The notes under the pieces: model-generated
The model's database searches: none
Seen by the model: the letters and a program-made list of their open reading frames with translations, nothing else
Told to the model about the DNA's origin: nothing
Assembly (NCBI RefSeq): GCF_021398735.1
Contig: NZ_CP090351.1
Span: forward strand, 52,759 to 116,758
Direction: 5' to 3'
DNA from: Methylobacterium oryzae
GTDB taxonomy: Bacteria > Pseudomonadota > Alphaproteobacteria > Rhizobiales > Beijerinckiaceae
DNA: 64,000 nucleotides
Position numbers and translations under genes: made by a program
Shown here: positions 48,476-56,474 of the stretch, piece by piece
How the letters are laid out: each line of letters opens with the position of its first letter
How positions within the stretch are numbered: position 1 is the stretch's first letter

Positions 48476-48493
48476 GAAGTCAGCAGTGATTTA
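48476..48493. promoter_or_regulatory. Palindromic site 17 (13/16)
   Basis: GAAGTCAGCAGTGATTTA lies upstream of the divergent RHH-repC promoter region, about 60 nt from the -10. The nearest rightward start is the weak ORF at 48551. Confidence 0.55.
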
Positions 48494-48848
48494 TCTTCGG
48501 GCCCGGGTTGGAACCCGCGGGAAGGGTTGGTGTTCGCGCGGACGAACGCCATGCCCGAGGGCTGGACAAGCTATGCCGTGGCGTGGTTCTCTGAGGGCGT
48601 TCGGGCTCTTCGACCGTGCCCAGAACGCTTCAGGAAGGCCGGCCGCGAGGTGAACCCCTCATTCGCGTGCCGGCCTTTCTCGTTTCAGGGCGCCCCATTC
48701 GCATAAGCTCAATTATGGAACCTAACGCCCCTTCCGCACTATGTGACTGCGATTGCAGAGGAAGCCAGGGAATATCGGGCCTGTCAAACCCGAAAATCGG
48801 GTTCCATAATGCGTCAGACGCGGAATTTTAGGACTGCGCACCTAGTCG
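48494..48848. other. Intergenic region between RHH and XRE genes
   Basis: This stretch has no convincing gene. It contains a short ORF, 48551-48706 (51 aa, ATG, downstream of site 17), with no good ribosome-binding site and a hairpin inside its coding part, so it is not called. It also has the hairpin at 48635-48682. The remaining sequence up to 48848 is AT-richer than average. Confidence 0.5.
48635..48682 (+). terminator. Stem-loop, possible terminator
   Basis: AAGGCCGGC-CGCGA and TCGCG-T-GCCGGCCTT pair over 14 bp with one bulge, followed by TCTCGTTTC. It could end a short rightward transcript from site 17. Confidence 0.5.
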
Positions 48849-49244
48849 TTAACGAATGGGCCCGAACTTCGGTTTAGGGAGCGGAGGCCACTGGAGCTTC
48901 GCGCCGCCGGCCTCGGGATCGCCCGACTCCTCTATGAGCTTGTGAACCTCGGCGCGCGTCCCCTTCTCGGGGTTCCAGTCCAGGATGACGCCTGGTCCCC
49001 AGCGCCGGCCTCGGCCTTCCATGAAGCGGACGCCTCGATCGTTGAGCGCGCGGCCGATCAGCTCCAGGGAAGTGTCCGCTACCCGCGGCTGACCGTCTAC
49101 TGCTTCGCATCGTCGTATGGTTTTTTCACTGACACCTGAGCACTCGGCCAATTCAGTAAGCGACAACCGCAGGGCCGCGCGAGCCATGCGGATCTGACAA
49201 CCTTGCAACCGCAAGTGAAACAACCTTTGGTAAAATCTTAACAA
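48849..49244 (-). CDS. XRE-family regulator, leftward
   Basis: This 131-aa protein has an XRE/Cro-type HTH near residues 18-55 (IRMARAALRLSLTELAECSGVSEKTIRRCE) and an extra domain often seen in alphaproteobacterial homologues (ALNDRGVRFMEG, read in part). A start at ATG 49187 is too short to keep the first helix, so ATG 49244 or a TTG near 49208 is preferred. It faces away from the second XRE gene, leaving a 305-bp shared control region. It is a candidate lysogeny regulator. Confidence 0.75.
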   Translation of the reverse strand: MLRFYQRLFHLRLQGCQIRMARAALRLSLTELAECSGVSEKTIRRCEAVDGQPRVADTSLELIGRALNDRGVRFMEGRGRRWGPGVILDWNPEKGTRAEVHKLIEESGDPEAGGAKLQWPPLPKPKFGPIR

Positions 49245-49549
49245 CCCCAGATGGCAATTTGATTCGGGGCCGATGTTGGGCCACCCTACACCACTGGGCG
49301 CTACGAGTCGCTTACCCCAAGCGTGGCCGCTGCGCTATGCGTAGTGTGTAACAGAAAATTTAGACGGAACGATCTAAGTCAGTGTTGACTTATCCTCAAA
49401 ACGCGGGTTGATAGAATGCCGCGCAAGACCCGCATCGCAACCCAAACTCGAGCTGCTATATCGAGATCGCTAGAGCGTAGAGAAATCGAAACCGAAGCGA
49501 TCACACATGCACCCTATTCAATCAACCATAGCAGTTCAGGAGACGAGAT
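49245..49549. promoter_or_regulatory. Divergent control region between two XRE genes
   Basis: The region holds palindromic site 18, an RHH half-site (49302-49310), AT-rich tracts and a TTGAT-AGAAT block (49411-49420), but no hexamer pair with 16-18 nt spacing was clear on either strand. Its divergent layout between two HTH regulators is that of a lysis-lysogeny switch. Confidence 0.5.
49375..49392. promoter_or_regulatory. Palindromic site 18 (15/16)
   Basis: TAAGTCAGTGTTGACTTA lies in the divergent control region, 157 nt before TTG 49550. The embedded TTGACT could also act as a -35 hexamer. Confidence 0.8.
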
Positions 49550-50002
49550 TTGACGACGAAGCCAGTTCAGCGCCCCTATGAAAACACCACGATGGCTGTC
49601 TATCTGAGAAACCAGATCGACAATCTTGGTGATCTAGGTATCAACCAGCGCGAAATCGCCTTAGCCGCAGGCTACGACAAGCCGAACATTCTTTCCATGT
49701 TCAAGCGCGGCGAGACGAAGGTGCCTCTGAATAAGGCCCTCGCGTTGGCCAAGGCGTTGCGCTGCGATCCGAGCTTCTTCTTCCGTCTGGCCGCCCAACA
49801 GCCCGACATGCCGATATCTGCCTCGGAAATCGAGAAGATCTTCCCCAACTCGGTCTCGGCCGGGGAGATGAAGATCGTGAACGCGATCCGGACAGCGACC
49901 GGCGGCGATGTCGACCCGACGGACGAGCAGCTCGAAGCCGTCTCGGACGTCTTCAGGGTCAAGGAGCGCCGCGGCGTCTCCCCGGTCCCGAAGTCGCTTT
50001 AA
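49550..50002 (+). CDS. XRE-family regulator, rightward
   Basis: This 150-aa protein starts at TTG 49550 behind CAGGAGA; ATG 49592 is an alternative. The HTH is INQREIALAAGYDKPNILSM followed by FKRGETKVPL and a third helix, KALALAKALRCDP. The C-terminal half is acidic and helical. With palindromic sites on both sides of its gene (49375, 50093) it is a leading candidate for the protein that binds the palindrome family, but this is inference. Codon use is less GC-biased than in neighbouring genes. Confidence 0.75.
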   Translation: MTTKPVQRPYENTTMAVYLRNQIDNLGDLGINQREIALAAGYDKPNILSMFKRGETKVPLNKALALAKALRCDPSFFFRLAAQQPDMPISASEIEKIFPNSVSAGEMKIVNAIRTATGGDVDPTDEQLEAVSDVFRVKERRGVSPVPKSL

Positions 50003-50092
50003 GCCCATCAACAGCGCGCCCGGTCCGGGCGTGTAGATCGGAAAACGAACCACGCCGCCCAGAAGGGGTGGCTCTATTTTTGACACACCAAG

Positions 50093-50110
50093 CAAGTCAG
50101 CGATGACTTA
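50093..50110. promoter_or_regulatory. Palindromic site 19 (14/16)
   Basis: CAAGTCAGCGATGACTTA lies 24 nt before ATG 50135. Confidence 0.75.
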
Positions 50111-50134
50111 TAAATCGGGGAACAAACCGAAGCC

Positions 50135-50383
50135 ATGAAGACGCCCAATGACACCCTGCTCCTGATCCCCACGCCGCCGGCGATCGAGATCACGGCCGAG
50201 CAGTTCAATCCGGTGATCTACAAGATGGATCAGGTCGACGCCCTGGAACAGGTCGCGCTCCTTCGCGAACAGAACTTCACCACCGTCGGCTCGACCGAAC
50301 TCCACAGCGGTGTTCATCCAGTCTACGGCCGCTGCATCATCATGATCTCGGACTCATCTGCCTCGATTATTCCATTCGCGTAG
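50135..50383 (+). CDS. Small hypothetical protein
   Basis: This 82-aa product starts at ATG 50135, with palindromic sites on both sides, so it is a single-gene unit. It is beta-rich (TLLLIPTPPAIEITAEQF; CIIMISDSSASIIPFA). No family recognised; its isolated, site-controlled unit next to the regulators hints at an early or lysogeny-linked role. Confidence 0.55.
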   Translation: MKTPNDTLLLIPTPPAIEITAEQFNPVIYKMDQVDALEQVALLREQNFTTVGSTELHSGVHPVYGRCIIMISDSSASIIPFA

Positions 50384-50408
50384 CCGATATTCGTCGTCTA
50401 TACAGTAG

Positions 50409-50426
50409 TAAGTCACTACTGACTTA
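50409..50426. promoter_or_regulatory. Palindromic site 20 (15/16)
   Basis: TAAGTCACTACTGACTTA ends 12 nt before ATG 50439, with CTATAC at 50398-50403 just upstream. The core also contains the inner repeat AGTAGTAAGTCACTACT. Confidence 0.8.
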
Positions 50427-50438
50427 GAGGTAAGATTG

Positions 50439-52850
50439 ATGAACGACGAAGTGAGGATCCTGCGAGAGGTTGTGGTGAAAGTCACCCAGCTCCTCGCCGG
50501 CATGGGCCTGAAGGTCACGCAGCGCGGCACCAAGGCGTTCGTGGGCACCAATCGGGCGACCCACAAGCCCGAGGTGGTCAACATCCCCTACCTGCCGGAC
50601 AACGCGACCAAGGAGCTGATCCTCGCGATCCAAGGCTTCATCGACCACGAGGTCGCCCACATCCTGGAGACCGACTTCTCGGTCCACGCGGCGATCGACA
50701 AGGTGCAGAAGGACTTCCCCTTCCTGCGCGCGGTCTGGAACACGCTGGAGGACACCTTCATCGAGCGCCAGATGGCCCGGCGCTTCGCGGGCTCGGGCTA
50801 CAACCTCGAGCAGCTCCACAAGTTCTTCCTCTCCGACATCACCACGCCGGTCTACACGGCAGCGCTGGCCAAGGGCGACGTCGACACCGCCTTCTCGGCG
50901 CTGTTCGTTCCCGCCTTCCGCGCCTACTCCGGCCAGCGGCTGTTCCAGGACTTCATCGCGGCCGGGCAGTTCGACGCCCACCCGGAGCTCGGCCCCAAGT
51001 TCAAGCGCCTCGCGCCGTTCATCGGTGAGGTCGCCAAGCTCAAGAGCACCTGGGAGTGCTTCGAGCTCGCCAAGCGCGTCAGCGAGGCCCTGAAGGCGCC
51101 GCCGCCCCCGCCCGCTCCCAAGATGCCCGCGCCGCCCCCTCCCCCGCCCCCGAGCGAGGATGAGGAGCAGCCTGAGGAGCAGGAGAACGAGCCGCAGGGC
51201 GAGAACGGCGGCGAGGGCGAGACGCCCGAGGATGAGGGCAAGGGTCCGGCCGAGGAGCCGAAGGACGAGCAGCCCGAGGAGGAGCAGTCCGACGCCGGCA
51301 AGCCCGGCGAGAGCGAGGACGCCGACGAGGACGAGGCCGGCGAGGAGGAGCAGGATGCTGACGCTGCGGGCGATGCGGCTGGTGGAGACGAGGCACCCGA
51401 GACCGAGGACGACGAGCCCGGTGAAGGCGCCTCCGGCGAAGGCGAGCCCGACGACCAGGACGATACCGGCGAGCCGGGCGATGGCGCCTCCGATGATGGC
51501 GATGATGCCGCTGAAGGCGAGGAGCCTGCGTCTGAGGACGATGCTGCCGGTTCGCCCGAGGAGGCTGGCGACAATCAGGAAGGAGATCGTGGCGAGGAGG
51601 AAGGCGAGGTCGGAGCCTCCGGCGCTTCCGGTGAGCACGATGATGCGGACGATCACGGCGACGATGAGCCTGGTGAAGCCGCGGAGTCCGACGGAGCGGA
51701 AGGCGATGGATCGGATGAGGCTGATGGGGAGGCTCAGGACGGTGAAGGCGGCGCAGCGGGCGGCGCTGAGCCGGGCGAAGAGGACGATGCCGGCGACCAG
51801 GGTCCGGTAGAGCAGCACGACGAGGACGCCGAGGGCGAGGGCAACGACGACCCGAACGCCGGCGGCCCGGTCCTGCTGGTCGGTGGCGCCGTCGACTACG
51901 ACGACGCGATCGCCGCCAAGATCGGCGAGGAGGCCCGCGACATGACCGCGAGCGCCGCCTACCGCATCTACACCAAGGACTTCGACGTCATCGAGCCGTT
52001 CCCGACGGACATGGCCAACTACCAGGACGCCTGGCTGACGGCGCTCGACGACCGCACGCGCCAGTCGGTCGGCGTGATGCAGAAGGAGATCCAGCGCATG
52101 ATGGCCGCGCGCTCGCAGAGCGTGAAGGTCCCGGGCTTCCGCTCGGGCCGCCTGCACACGGCCGGCCTGCACCGCTTGGCCGCGGGCGACGACCGCGTGT
52201 TCCGCCGGCTCCACGTCAACGAGAGCAAGGACGTCGCCGTCGGCCTCCTGATCGACAACTCCGGGTCGATGGAAGGCATCAAGGTCCAGACCGCGATGGA
52301 GGCGGGCTACGCGCTCTCGACCACCCTCGAGCGCGTCGGGATCCAGCACGAGGTGATGGGCTTCACCACGAAGTGGCACCCCTGGGGCAAGGAGATCCAG
52401 GAGGCGCGCGAGGCCGCGACCGCGTCGGGGATCCCCTACACCCGCTACGAGCCGATCTACATGCCCGTCTACAAGGGCTTCGACGAGCGGCTGACCTCCG
52501 AGATCAAGCGCCGGTTCGCGGCCGCCCCACACCAGGACTTCATGGGCTCGAACGTCGACGGCGAGAGCCTCGAATACGCCGCCTACCGCCTGCTGCGGCG
52601 CAAGGAGACCCGCAAGGTCCTCTTGGTGCTGTCCGACGGCAACCCGGTCGCCGACGGCGACGTGCCCGCGCTGCGCCGGCACCTCAAGGACACGGTGAAG
52701 GCGGTCGAGGCCCGCGGCATCGAGACGGTCGGGATCGGCATCCTGACCGACGCCCCGCGGCACTACTTCCCGAAGTTCGCGCTCCTGAACAACGCGGCCG
52801 ACCTGCCGAAGTGCGTCATGGGCGAGCTCAAGCGGATCCTGCTTGATTAG
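50439..52850 (+). CDS. CobT-like VWA protein with HExxH protease-like domain
   Basis: This 803-804-aa protein starts at ATG 50439. Residues 1-200 carry a zinc metallopeptidase-like motif, HEVAH (70-74), with NTLEDTFIE (101-109) following in the place of the third ligand. A poly-Pro linker and a very acidic low-complexity stretch occupy about 215-490. The C-terminal 220 residues are a von Willebrand A domain with the MIDAS motif DNSGSM near 605. CobT of aerobic cobaltochelatase shares the acidic-plus-VWA layout and works with the AAA+ partner CobS, a homologue of which is encoded at 54065. No cobalamin genes are near, so a metalloprotease or remodelling machine is more likely. Confidence 0.8.
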   Translation: MNDEVRILREVVVKVTQLLAGMGLKVTQRGTKAFVGTNRATHKPEVVNIPYLPDNATKELILAIQGFIDHEVAHILETDFSVHAAIDKVQKDFPFLRAVWNTLEDTFIERQMARRFAGSGYNLEQLHKFFLSDITTPVYTAALAKGDVDTAFSALFVPAFRAYSGQRLFQDFIAAGQFDAHPELGPKFKRLAPFIGEVAKLKSTWECFELAKRVSEALKAPPPPPAPKMPAPPPPPPPSEDEEQPEEQENEPQGENGGEGETPEDEGKGPAEEPKDEQPEEEQSDAGKPGESEDADEDEAGEEEQDADAAGDAAGGDEAPETEDDEPGEGASGEGEPDDQDDTGEPGDGASDDGDDAAEGEEPASEDDAAGSPEEAGDNQEGDRGEEEGEVGASGASGEHDDADDHGDDEPGEAAESDGAEGDGSDEADGEAQDGEGGAAGGAEPGEEDDAGDQGPVEQHDEDAEGEGNDDPNAGGPVLLVGGAVDYDDAIAAKIGEEARDMTASAAYRIYTKDFDVIEPFPTDMANYQDAWLTALDDRTRQSVGVMQKEIQRMMAARSQSVKVPGFRSGRLHTAGLHRLAAGDDRVFRRLHVNESKDVAVGLLIDNSGSMEGIKVQTAMEAGYALSTTLERVGIQHEVMGFTTKWHPWGKEIQEAREAATASGIPYTRYEPIYMPVYKGFDERLTSEIKRRFAAAPHQDFMGSNVDGESLEYAAYRLLRRKETRKVLLVLSDGNPVADGDVPALRRHLKDTVKAVEARGIETVGIGILTDAPRHYFPKFALLNNAADLPKCVMGELKRILLD

Positions 52851-52969
52851 GACGCAGGCACGGGCCTTACCAACGCCAGCTTTTGCCGATATGGTGGCGT
52901 GTTGTCATGGTCGACTCTTTACCAACCCTGAGCGTAATGATGTCACCGGATGGAACTGGGTGATGTGTT

Positions 52970-53449
52970 TTGGAAGCCGACGTCGCGCTTACACCGCAGC
53001 AACATACGAGCGCCCTCGATGCCGTCGCAACATACTTTGCGGCGATGCCCGAAAATGTCATTGAGACAATTAAATTGTCATACGCAATACTGACAAAAGG
53101 CAGGATTAACGCGGAAGGTGATTTGACCGGCCCATTCGCTTTTTCTTTGACTTGCCTATCTTTTGGATTCCTTTTTGTGGTCTTAGAATTTTGCGTAAAA
53201 TATATTAGGCATAGATCGATATTTAAGGTCGCCTACGGGCCTAGAGGAAAACCTGGCCTTCTACTCGCGGTCCCTCTCACAGCCGCGATAGTGGGCTTGC
53301 TCGGTTTCTTTTTGGATTTATTGCAGCCCACACGAGCGGCAAGCGTTGCAGTAGGTATCGCTTGGCCTGCTTTTCTGACAGCCTTCTTCAACACAAAAGA
53401 GGCAGAGGCTGGCGATGAAGATCCCGATGAAAGCGCGGAGGATCTGTGA
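52970..53449 (+). CDS. AT-rich inserted membrane protein, moron candidate
   Basis: This 159-aa protein starts at TTG 52970, the only start in frame. It has three hydrophobic segments: FAFSLTCLSFGFLFVVLEF (about 55-75), LLLAVPLTAAIVGLLGFFL (about 98-116) and AVGIAWPAFLTAFF (about 125-140), with an acidic tail. Codon use (TTA, ATA, ATT, TTT) differs sharply from its neighbours. It splits the CobT/CobS-like pair. The membrane location suggests superinfection exclusion or another lysogenic conversion role, as inference only. Confidence 0.65.
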   Translation: MEADVALTPQQHTSALDAVATYFAAMPENVIETIKLSYAILTKGRINAEGDLTGPFAFSLTCLSFGFLFVVLEFCVKYIRHRSIFKVAYGPRGKPGLLLAVPLTAAIVGLLGFFLDLLQPTRAASVAVGIAWPAFLTAFFNTKEAEAGDEDPDESAEDL

Positions 53450-53913
53450 TGGCCTTATTTGCTGATCTTTTTACAACGTCGTCTGACAGCGACTCCAGTC
53501 GGCGCTTCGTAGCTCGTGACATGATCGTGTCACAGCTCAAATCAAAGAATCCGGGCGAATTGTTTCGACCGGGCTGTGAGATCATGATATTCGAAACGAT
53601 GAGGCAGCATACATGGTTTATTGTATCTGATAAAAAGCTGTATTGCATCATAGATAACTTACGCGACAATGGCCCTAAAATATCTTGGTCCGTTCCATTG
53701 TCACAGTTTAGCAGCAATGTCGAGGCTGACATCATAGCGCAAAATACGAATAATTCATACGGACTTATTGGTGTCCTCGATCGCAAGGTAAGAAAATTTT
53801 CTAAAAGCTTATACTCAGCGGACGAATTGAAAGACAAATTGGCGAGACTTATCAAAGGTGCAAAACCTGCTGCACGACCGGCCTTAAGTCGTGCTGAGTA
53901 TGAGACGGTGTGA
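53446..53913 (+). CDS. AT-rich inserted cytosolic protein, partner of 52970 gene
   Basis: This 155-aa protein overlaps the membrane gene (GTGATGG; ATG 53449 possible). It has a beta-rich central part (HTWFIVSDKKLYCIIDNLRD and ISWSVPLSQFSSNVEADII) and a helical, basic C terminus, resembling a small PH-like or sensor fold. The codon use is the most AT-rich of the whole window. The overlap shows that the two genes moved and work together. No family recognised. Confidence 0.65.
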   Translation: MMALFADLFTTSSDSDSSRRFVARDMIVSQLKSKNPGELFRPGCEIMIFETMRQHTWFIVSDKKLYCIIDNLRDNGPKISWSVPLSQFSSNVEADIIAQNTNNSYGLIGVLDRKVRKFSKSLYSADELKDKLARLIKGAKPAARPALSRAEYETV

Positions 53914-53967
53914 GGCTGATCGACACTTTCTAAAGCGAGCGATCAGGCTCGCTGCCGACTTAGAAAA

Positions 53968-53985
53968 TAAGTCAGGACTGACTTG
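53968..53985. promoter_or_regulatory. Palindromic site 21 (15/16)
   Basis: TAAGTCAGGACTGACTTG lies 79 nt before ATG 54065. An extra half-site, TAACTGACT, is at 54008-54016. Confidence 0.75.
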
Positions 53986-54064
53986 TGTCCCGCGACGAGA
54001 TCAGCGATAACTGACTCGCACACAGAGAGCGCACCCAGCGCACAACCCAGGAGAGTTCCACCAG

Positions 54065-55291
54065 ATGAACACGCCCGCCCCCGCAGCCCTGTCCGACGGC
54101 AAGATCGAGTGCCTGCTCGACGGGGCCCGCGTCCATGTCATCCAGGCGCACCTGAAGACGCACCACCCCGAATGGACGGTGGAGCGCTACCGCGCCACCT
54201 ACCCCGACGCGCCGCTGCTGTCGCCGGCCGCCGAGAAGCGTCAGAAGGAGCGCCTCGTGGAGCAGAAGAAGGCCGCCGAGGACGGCGCCGTCACCCAGCT
54301 CGTGGACAAAATGCCGCTGGCGGCCGTGTTCGAGACCGGCGACGTGCCCGCGACCAAGAATAAGCGCGGCGAGCCGATCCTGATCTCGGTGATGAAGGGG
54401 CACGACGCCGAGGCGCTCGCCCTCGTGCCGGACATCGACCCGAACTACGTGTTCAACCTCGACCTGGTGAAGACGGCGCTCATGGGCCTCGAGATGGGCA
54501 TGAACGTCTACTTCTGGGGCTTCCACGGCACCGGCAAGACCACCGCCTTCGAGCAAGTCTGCGCCCGCACCAAGCGGCCGTTCATGCGGGTCCAGCACAC
54601 CGCCAACACCGAAGAGGCGCACATCGTCGGGCAGTATGTCGTCCAGGCGGTCGAGCGCGTCACGAAGAACCAGACGACCGGCGAGGACGTCGCGGTGCTC
54701 TCCACCGAGACCGTGTTCCAGCCCGGCCCGCTCACGATCGCCATGCTCAACGGCTACGTCTACTGCGCCGACGAGTATGACTTCGCCCTCCCCTCGGTCC
54801 TGTCGGTCTACCAGCCGATCCTCGAGGGCAAGGCGCTGTTCATCAAGGACGCGCCGCCAGACATGCGCGTGATCCGCCCGCACAAGAACTTCCGCTTCGT
54901 GGCGACCGGCAACACCAACGGCGGCGGCGACGAGACGGGCCTCTACCAGGGCACCCAGATCCAGAACGCCGCGAACTACTCCCGCATGCACATCGTCGAG
55001 GAGGTCCCCTACATGGAGCCCGACGTGGAGACGGCCGTCATCGTCAGCCAGGCGCGCGTGAAGAAGGACGACGCGGCGAAGCTGGTGAAGTTCGCCAACG
55101 ACATCCGCGAGGCGTTCAAGGGCGGCCGGATCGGCATGACGATCTCGCCCCGCGAGCTCATCACCGCGGGCCGGCTCGGCGTGATGCGCGGCGCCGACTA
55201 CTCGGCCGGCCTGCGCCAGGGCTTCATGAACCGCATGAGCCGGGTCGACCGCGAGGCCGCCTCCCAGCTCGCGCAGCGCTACTTCGGGTGA
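54065..55291 (+). CDS. CobS-like AAA+ ATPase
   Basis: This 408-aa protein has a MoxR/CobS-type AAA+ module: Walker A GFHGTGKTT (about 154-162), the CobS-like block ANTEEAHIVGQYVV, Walker B GYVYCADEYDFA with the DEYD variant of CobS, a sensor 1 FVATGNTNGGGDETGLYQGT, and SPRELITAG for sensor 2. The first 90 residues contain a small HTH-like or zinc-finger-like domain (VHVIQAHLKTHHPEWTVERYR) as in CobS. It would power the VWA/HExxH protein at 50439. Confidence 0.88.
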   Translation: MNTPAPAALSDGKIECLLDGARVHVIQAHLKTHHPEWTVERYRATYPDAPLLSPAAEKRQKERLVEQKKAAEDGAVTQLVDKMPLAAVFETGDVPATKNKRGEPILISVMKGHDAEALALVPDIDPNYVFNLDLVKTALMGLEMGMNVYFWGFHGTGKTTAFEQVCARTKRPFMRVQHTANTEEAHIVGQYVVQAVERVTKNQTTGEDVAVLSTETVFQPGPLTIAMLNGYVYCADEYDFALPSVLSVYQPILEGKALFIKDAPPDMRVIRPHKNFRFVATGNTNGGGDETGLYQGTQIQNAANYSRMHIVEEVPYMEPDVETAVIVSQARVKKDDAAKLVKFANDIREAFKGGRIGMTISPRELITAGRLGVMRGADYSAGLRQGFMNRMSRVDREAASQLAQRYFG

Positions 55292-55295
55292 CGCC

Positions 55296-55922
55296 ATGCG
55301 CGACACCCACCCGATCCAATGGGGCGACTGGAGCAAGGTCGTCGAGCGGTCCGCCTACCGCTACCTGAAACGGGCGCACGCGGCCGGCGCGCGCACCGTG
55401 CTCCTGGCCGACGTGGTCTCGGAGCTGTCGCTCGCCTGGGTGATCGCCCGGGACAAGTTCGACCCGACCAAGGGCGTGCCGTTCGGGGCCTACCTCCAGC
55501 TCGGCATGCGCAACCACATCAACGCCTGGATCGACCGGCAGATCGGCCACTCCAGCGCTCTCGACCTCGACGAGGAGCACGGCGACGAGGACGGCTCGGA
55601 CCTGCACGAGGTGATCGCCGACGGCAGCCCGCTCCAGGATGAGGTGCTCGGCGACGAGCAGGAGTTCGAGCGCAACATCGCCCAGCTCTCGCCCGAGGCG
55701 CGCCAGTTCGTCGAGCTCCTCGCGAACCCGCCTCTGGCCCTCTACGAGGAGATGACCGCGATCCAGGCCCGGGCCGAGTTCGCGAACGCCCGCGGGATCC
55801 GCACGGGCGTGCCCAGCCACATCACCGGCGCCCTCGTCCTCGACCTGATGGGTGCGGACCGGGTCGAACGCAACCGCATCTACGGCGAGGTCAAAGGCCT
55901 CGCGCGGCAGATCCTTCGCTGA
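55296..55922 (+). CDS. Sigma-70 region 2-like protein
   Basis: This 208-aa protein shows sigma region 2 features: LADVVSELSLAWVIARDKFDPTKGVPF then GAYLQLGMRNHINAWIDRQIG, matching the FDPxxGxxF...A...Ixxxixdx pattern of regions 2.2-2.4. The second half has LSPEARQFVELL at the place where region 4.1 starts, but the rest of region 4 is divergent. It starts 4 nt after the CobS-like stop. It could be the specificity factor for the five CTATA-type promoters; homology is suggested by pattern only. Confidence 0.55.
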   Translation: MRDTHPIQWGDWSKVVERSAYRYLKRAHAAGARTVLLADVVSELSLAWVIARDKFDPTKGVPFGAYLQLGMRNHINAWIDRQIGHSSALDLDEEHGDEDGSDLHEVIADGSPLQDEVLGDEQEFERNIAQLSPEARQFVELLANPPLALYEEMTAIQARAEFANARGIRTGVPSHITGALVLDLMGADRVERNRIYGEVKGLARQILR

Positions 55923-55927
55923 GGAAG

Positions 55928-55945
55928 TAAGTCAGTGCTGACTTC
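55928..55945. promoter_or_regulatory. Palindromic site 22 over a start codon (15/16)
   Basis: TAAGTCAGTGCTGACTTC contains GTG 55935-55937, the only start available to the next gene. The GAGGA ribosome-binding site lies just left of the palindrome. Confidence 0.8.
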
Positions 55946-56474
55946 GAGACTCCGTCCGGGCTGTTTCGGCTTCGCCCTCGCCTATCGCGCGGAGGCGGCC
56001 GAGTGCATCTCGTGCCCGTTCGCCGCCGACTGCGCGCAGGTCGGCGCCGAGCAGCTCACGCGGCGGCGCGCGGAGCTCGGCATCAAGCCCAAGGAGCCGC
56101 GCGCGCCGCGCCCTCCCCGCCCGCGGGCTCCCGTGGAAGCGCACGCGACCGGCGTGCTGACCGAGGGCCTGCCCAAGAAGGTCGAGGAGCTGATCGGCCG
56201 TATCGAGCGCGCCGGCATCTCGGTGACGGCCGCCCTGTCGCGCGGCGAGAACCCGTTCACGACGAGCCCGGCCTTCCTGCGCGTCACCTGTCACCTGCTG
56301 CTGCACATGAAGGCCGGCATCGACCGCGCGACGCTCAAGACCGCCTTCATGCGCAAACTCGAATGGAGCGAGGGCACCGCAGCCGCCCACGCGACCCAGG
56401 CCTTCCAGGCGCTCACCGCGCTCGGCGCAGCCATCGAGCAGAACGGCCGCCTCACACTCAGGACCGAAGGCTGA
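55935..56474 (+). CDS. Cys-cluster protein, unknown
   Basis: This 179-aa protein must start at GTG 55935 inside palindromic site 22. The N-terminal Cys set C24-x2-C27-x5-C33 ([10 protein letters not shown]) suggests a zinc or iron site. A basic Pro/Arg linker at about 50-70 precedes a helical C-terminal domain with a winged-helix-like order ([26 protein letters not shown], read in part). The stop overlaps the HNH gene. A small DNA-binding protein is possible. Confidence 0.6.
   Translation: MLTSRLRPGCFGFALAYRAEAAECISCPFAADCAQVGAEQLTRRRAELGIKPKEPRAPRPPRPRAPVEAHATGVLTEGLPKKVEELIGRIERAGISVTAALSRGENPFTTSPAFLRVTCHLLLHMKAGIDRATLKTAFMRKLEWSEGTAAAHATQAFQALTALGAAIEQNGRLTLRTEG

Noticed and set aside
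48551..48706. 51-codon ORF after palindromic site 17
   Set aside because: No good ribosome-binding site, and a strong stem-loop lies inside it; left as uncertain rather than called.
49386..49422. Sigma-70 promoter TTGACT...TAGAAT before the rightward XRE gene
   Set aside because: The gap between the hexamers is about 21 nt, too long for a normal promoter, and TTGACT is part of palindromic site 18.
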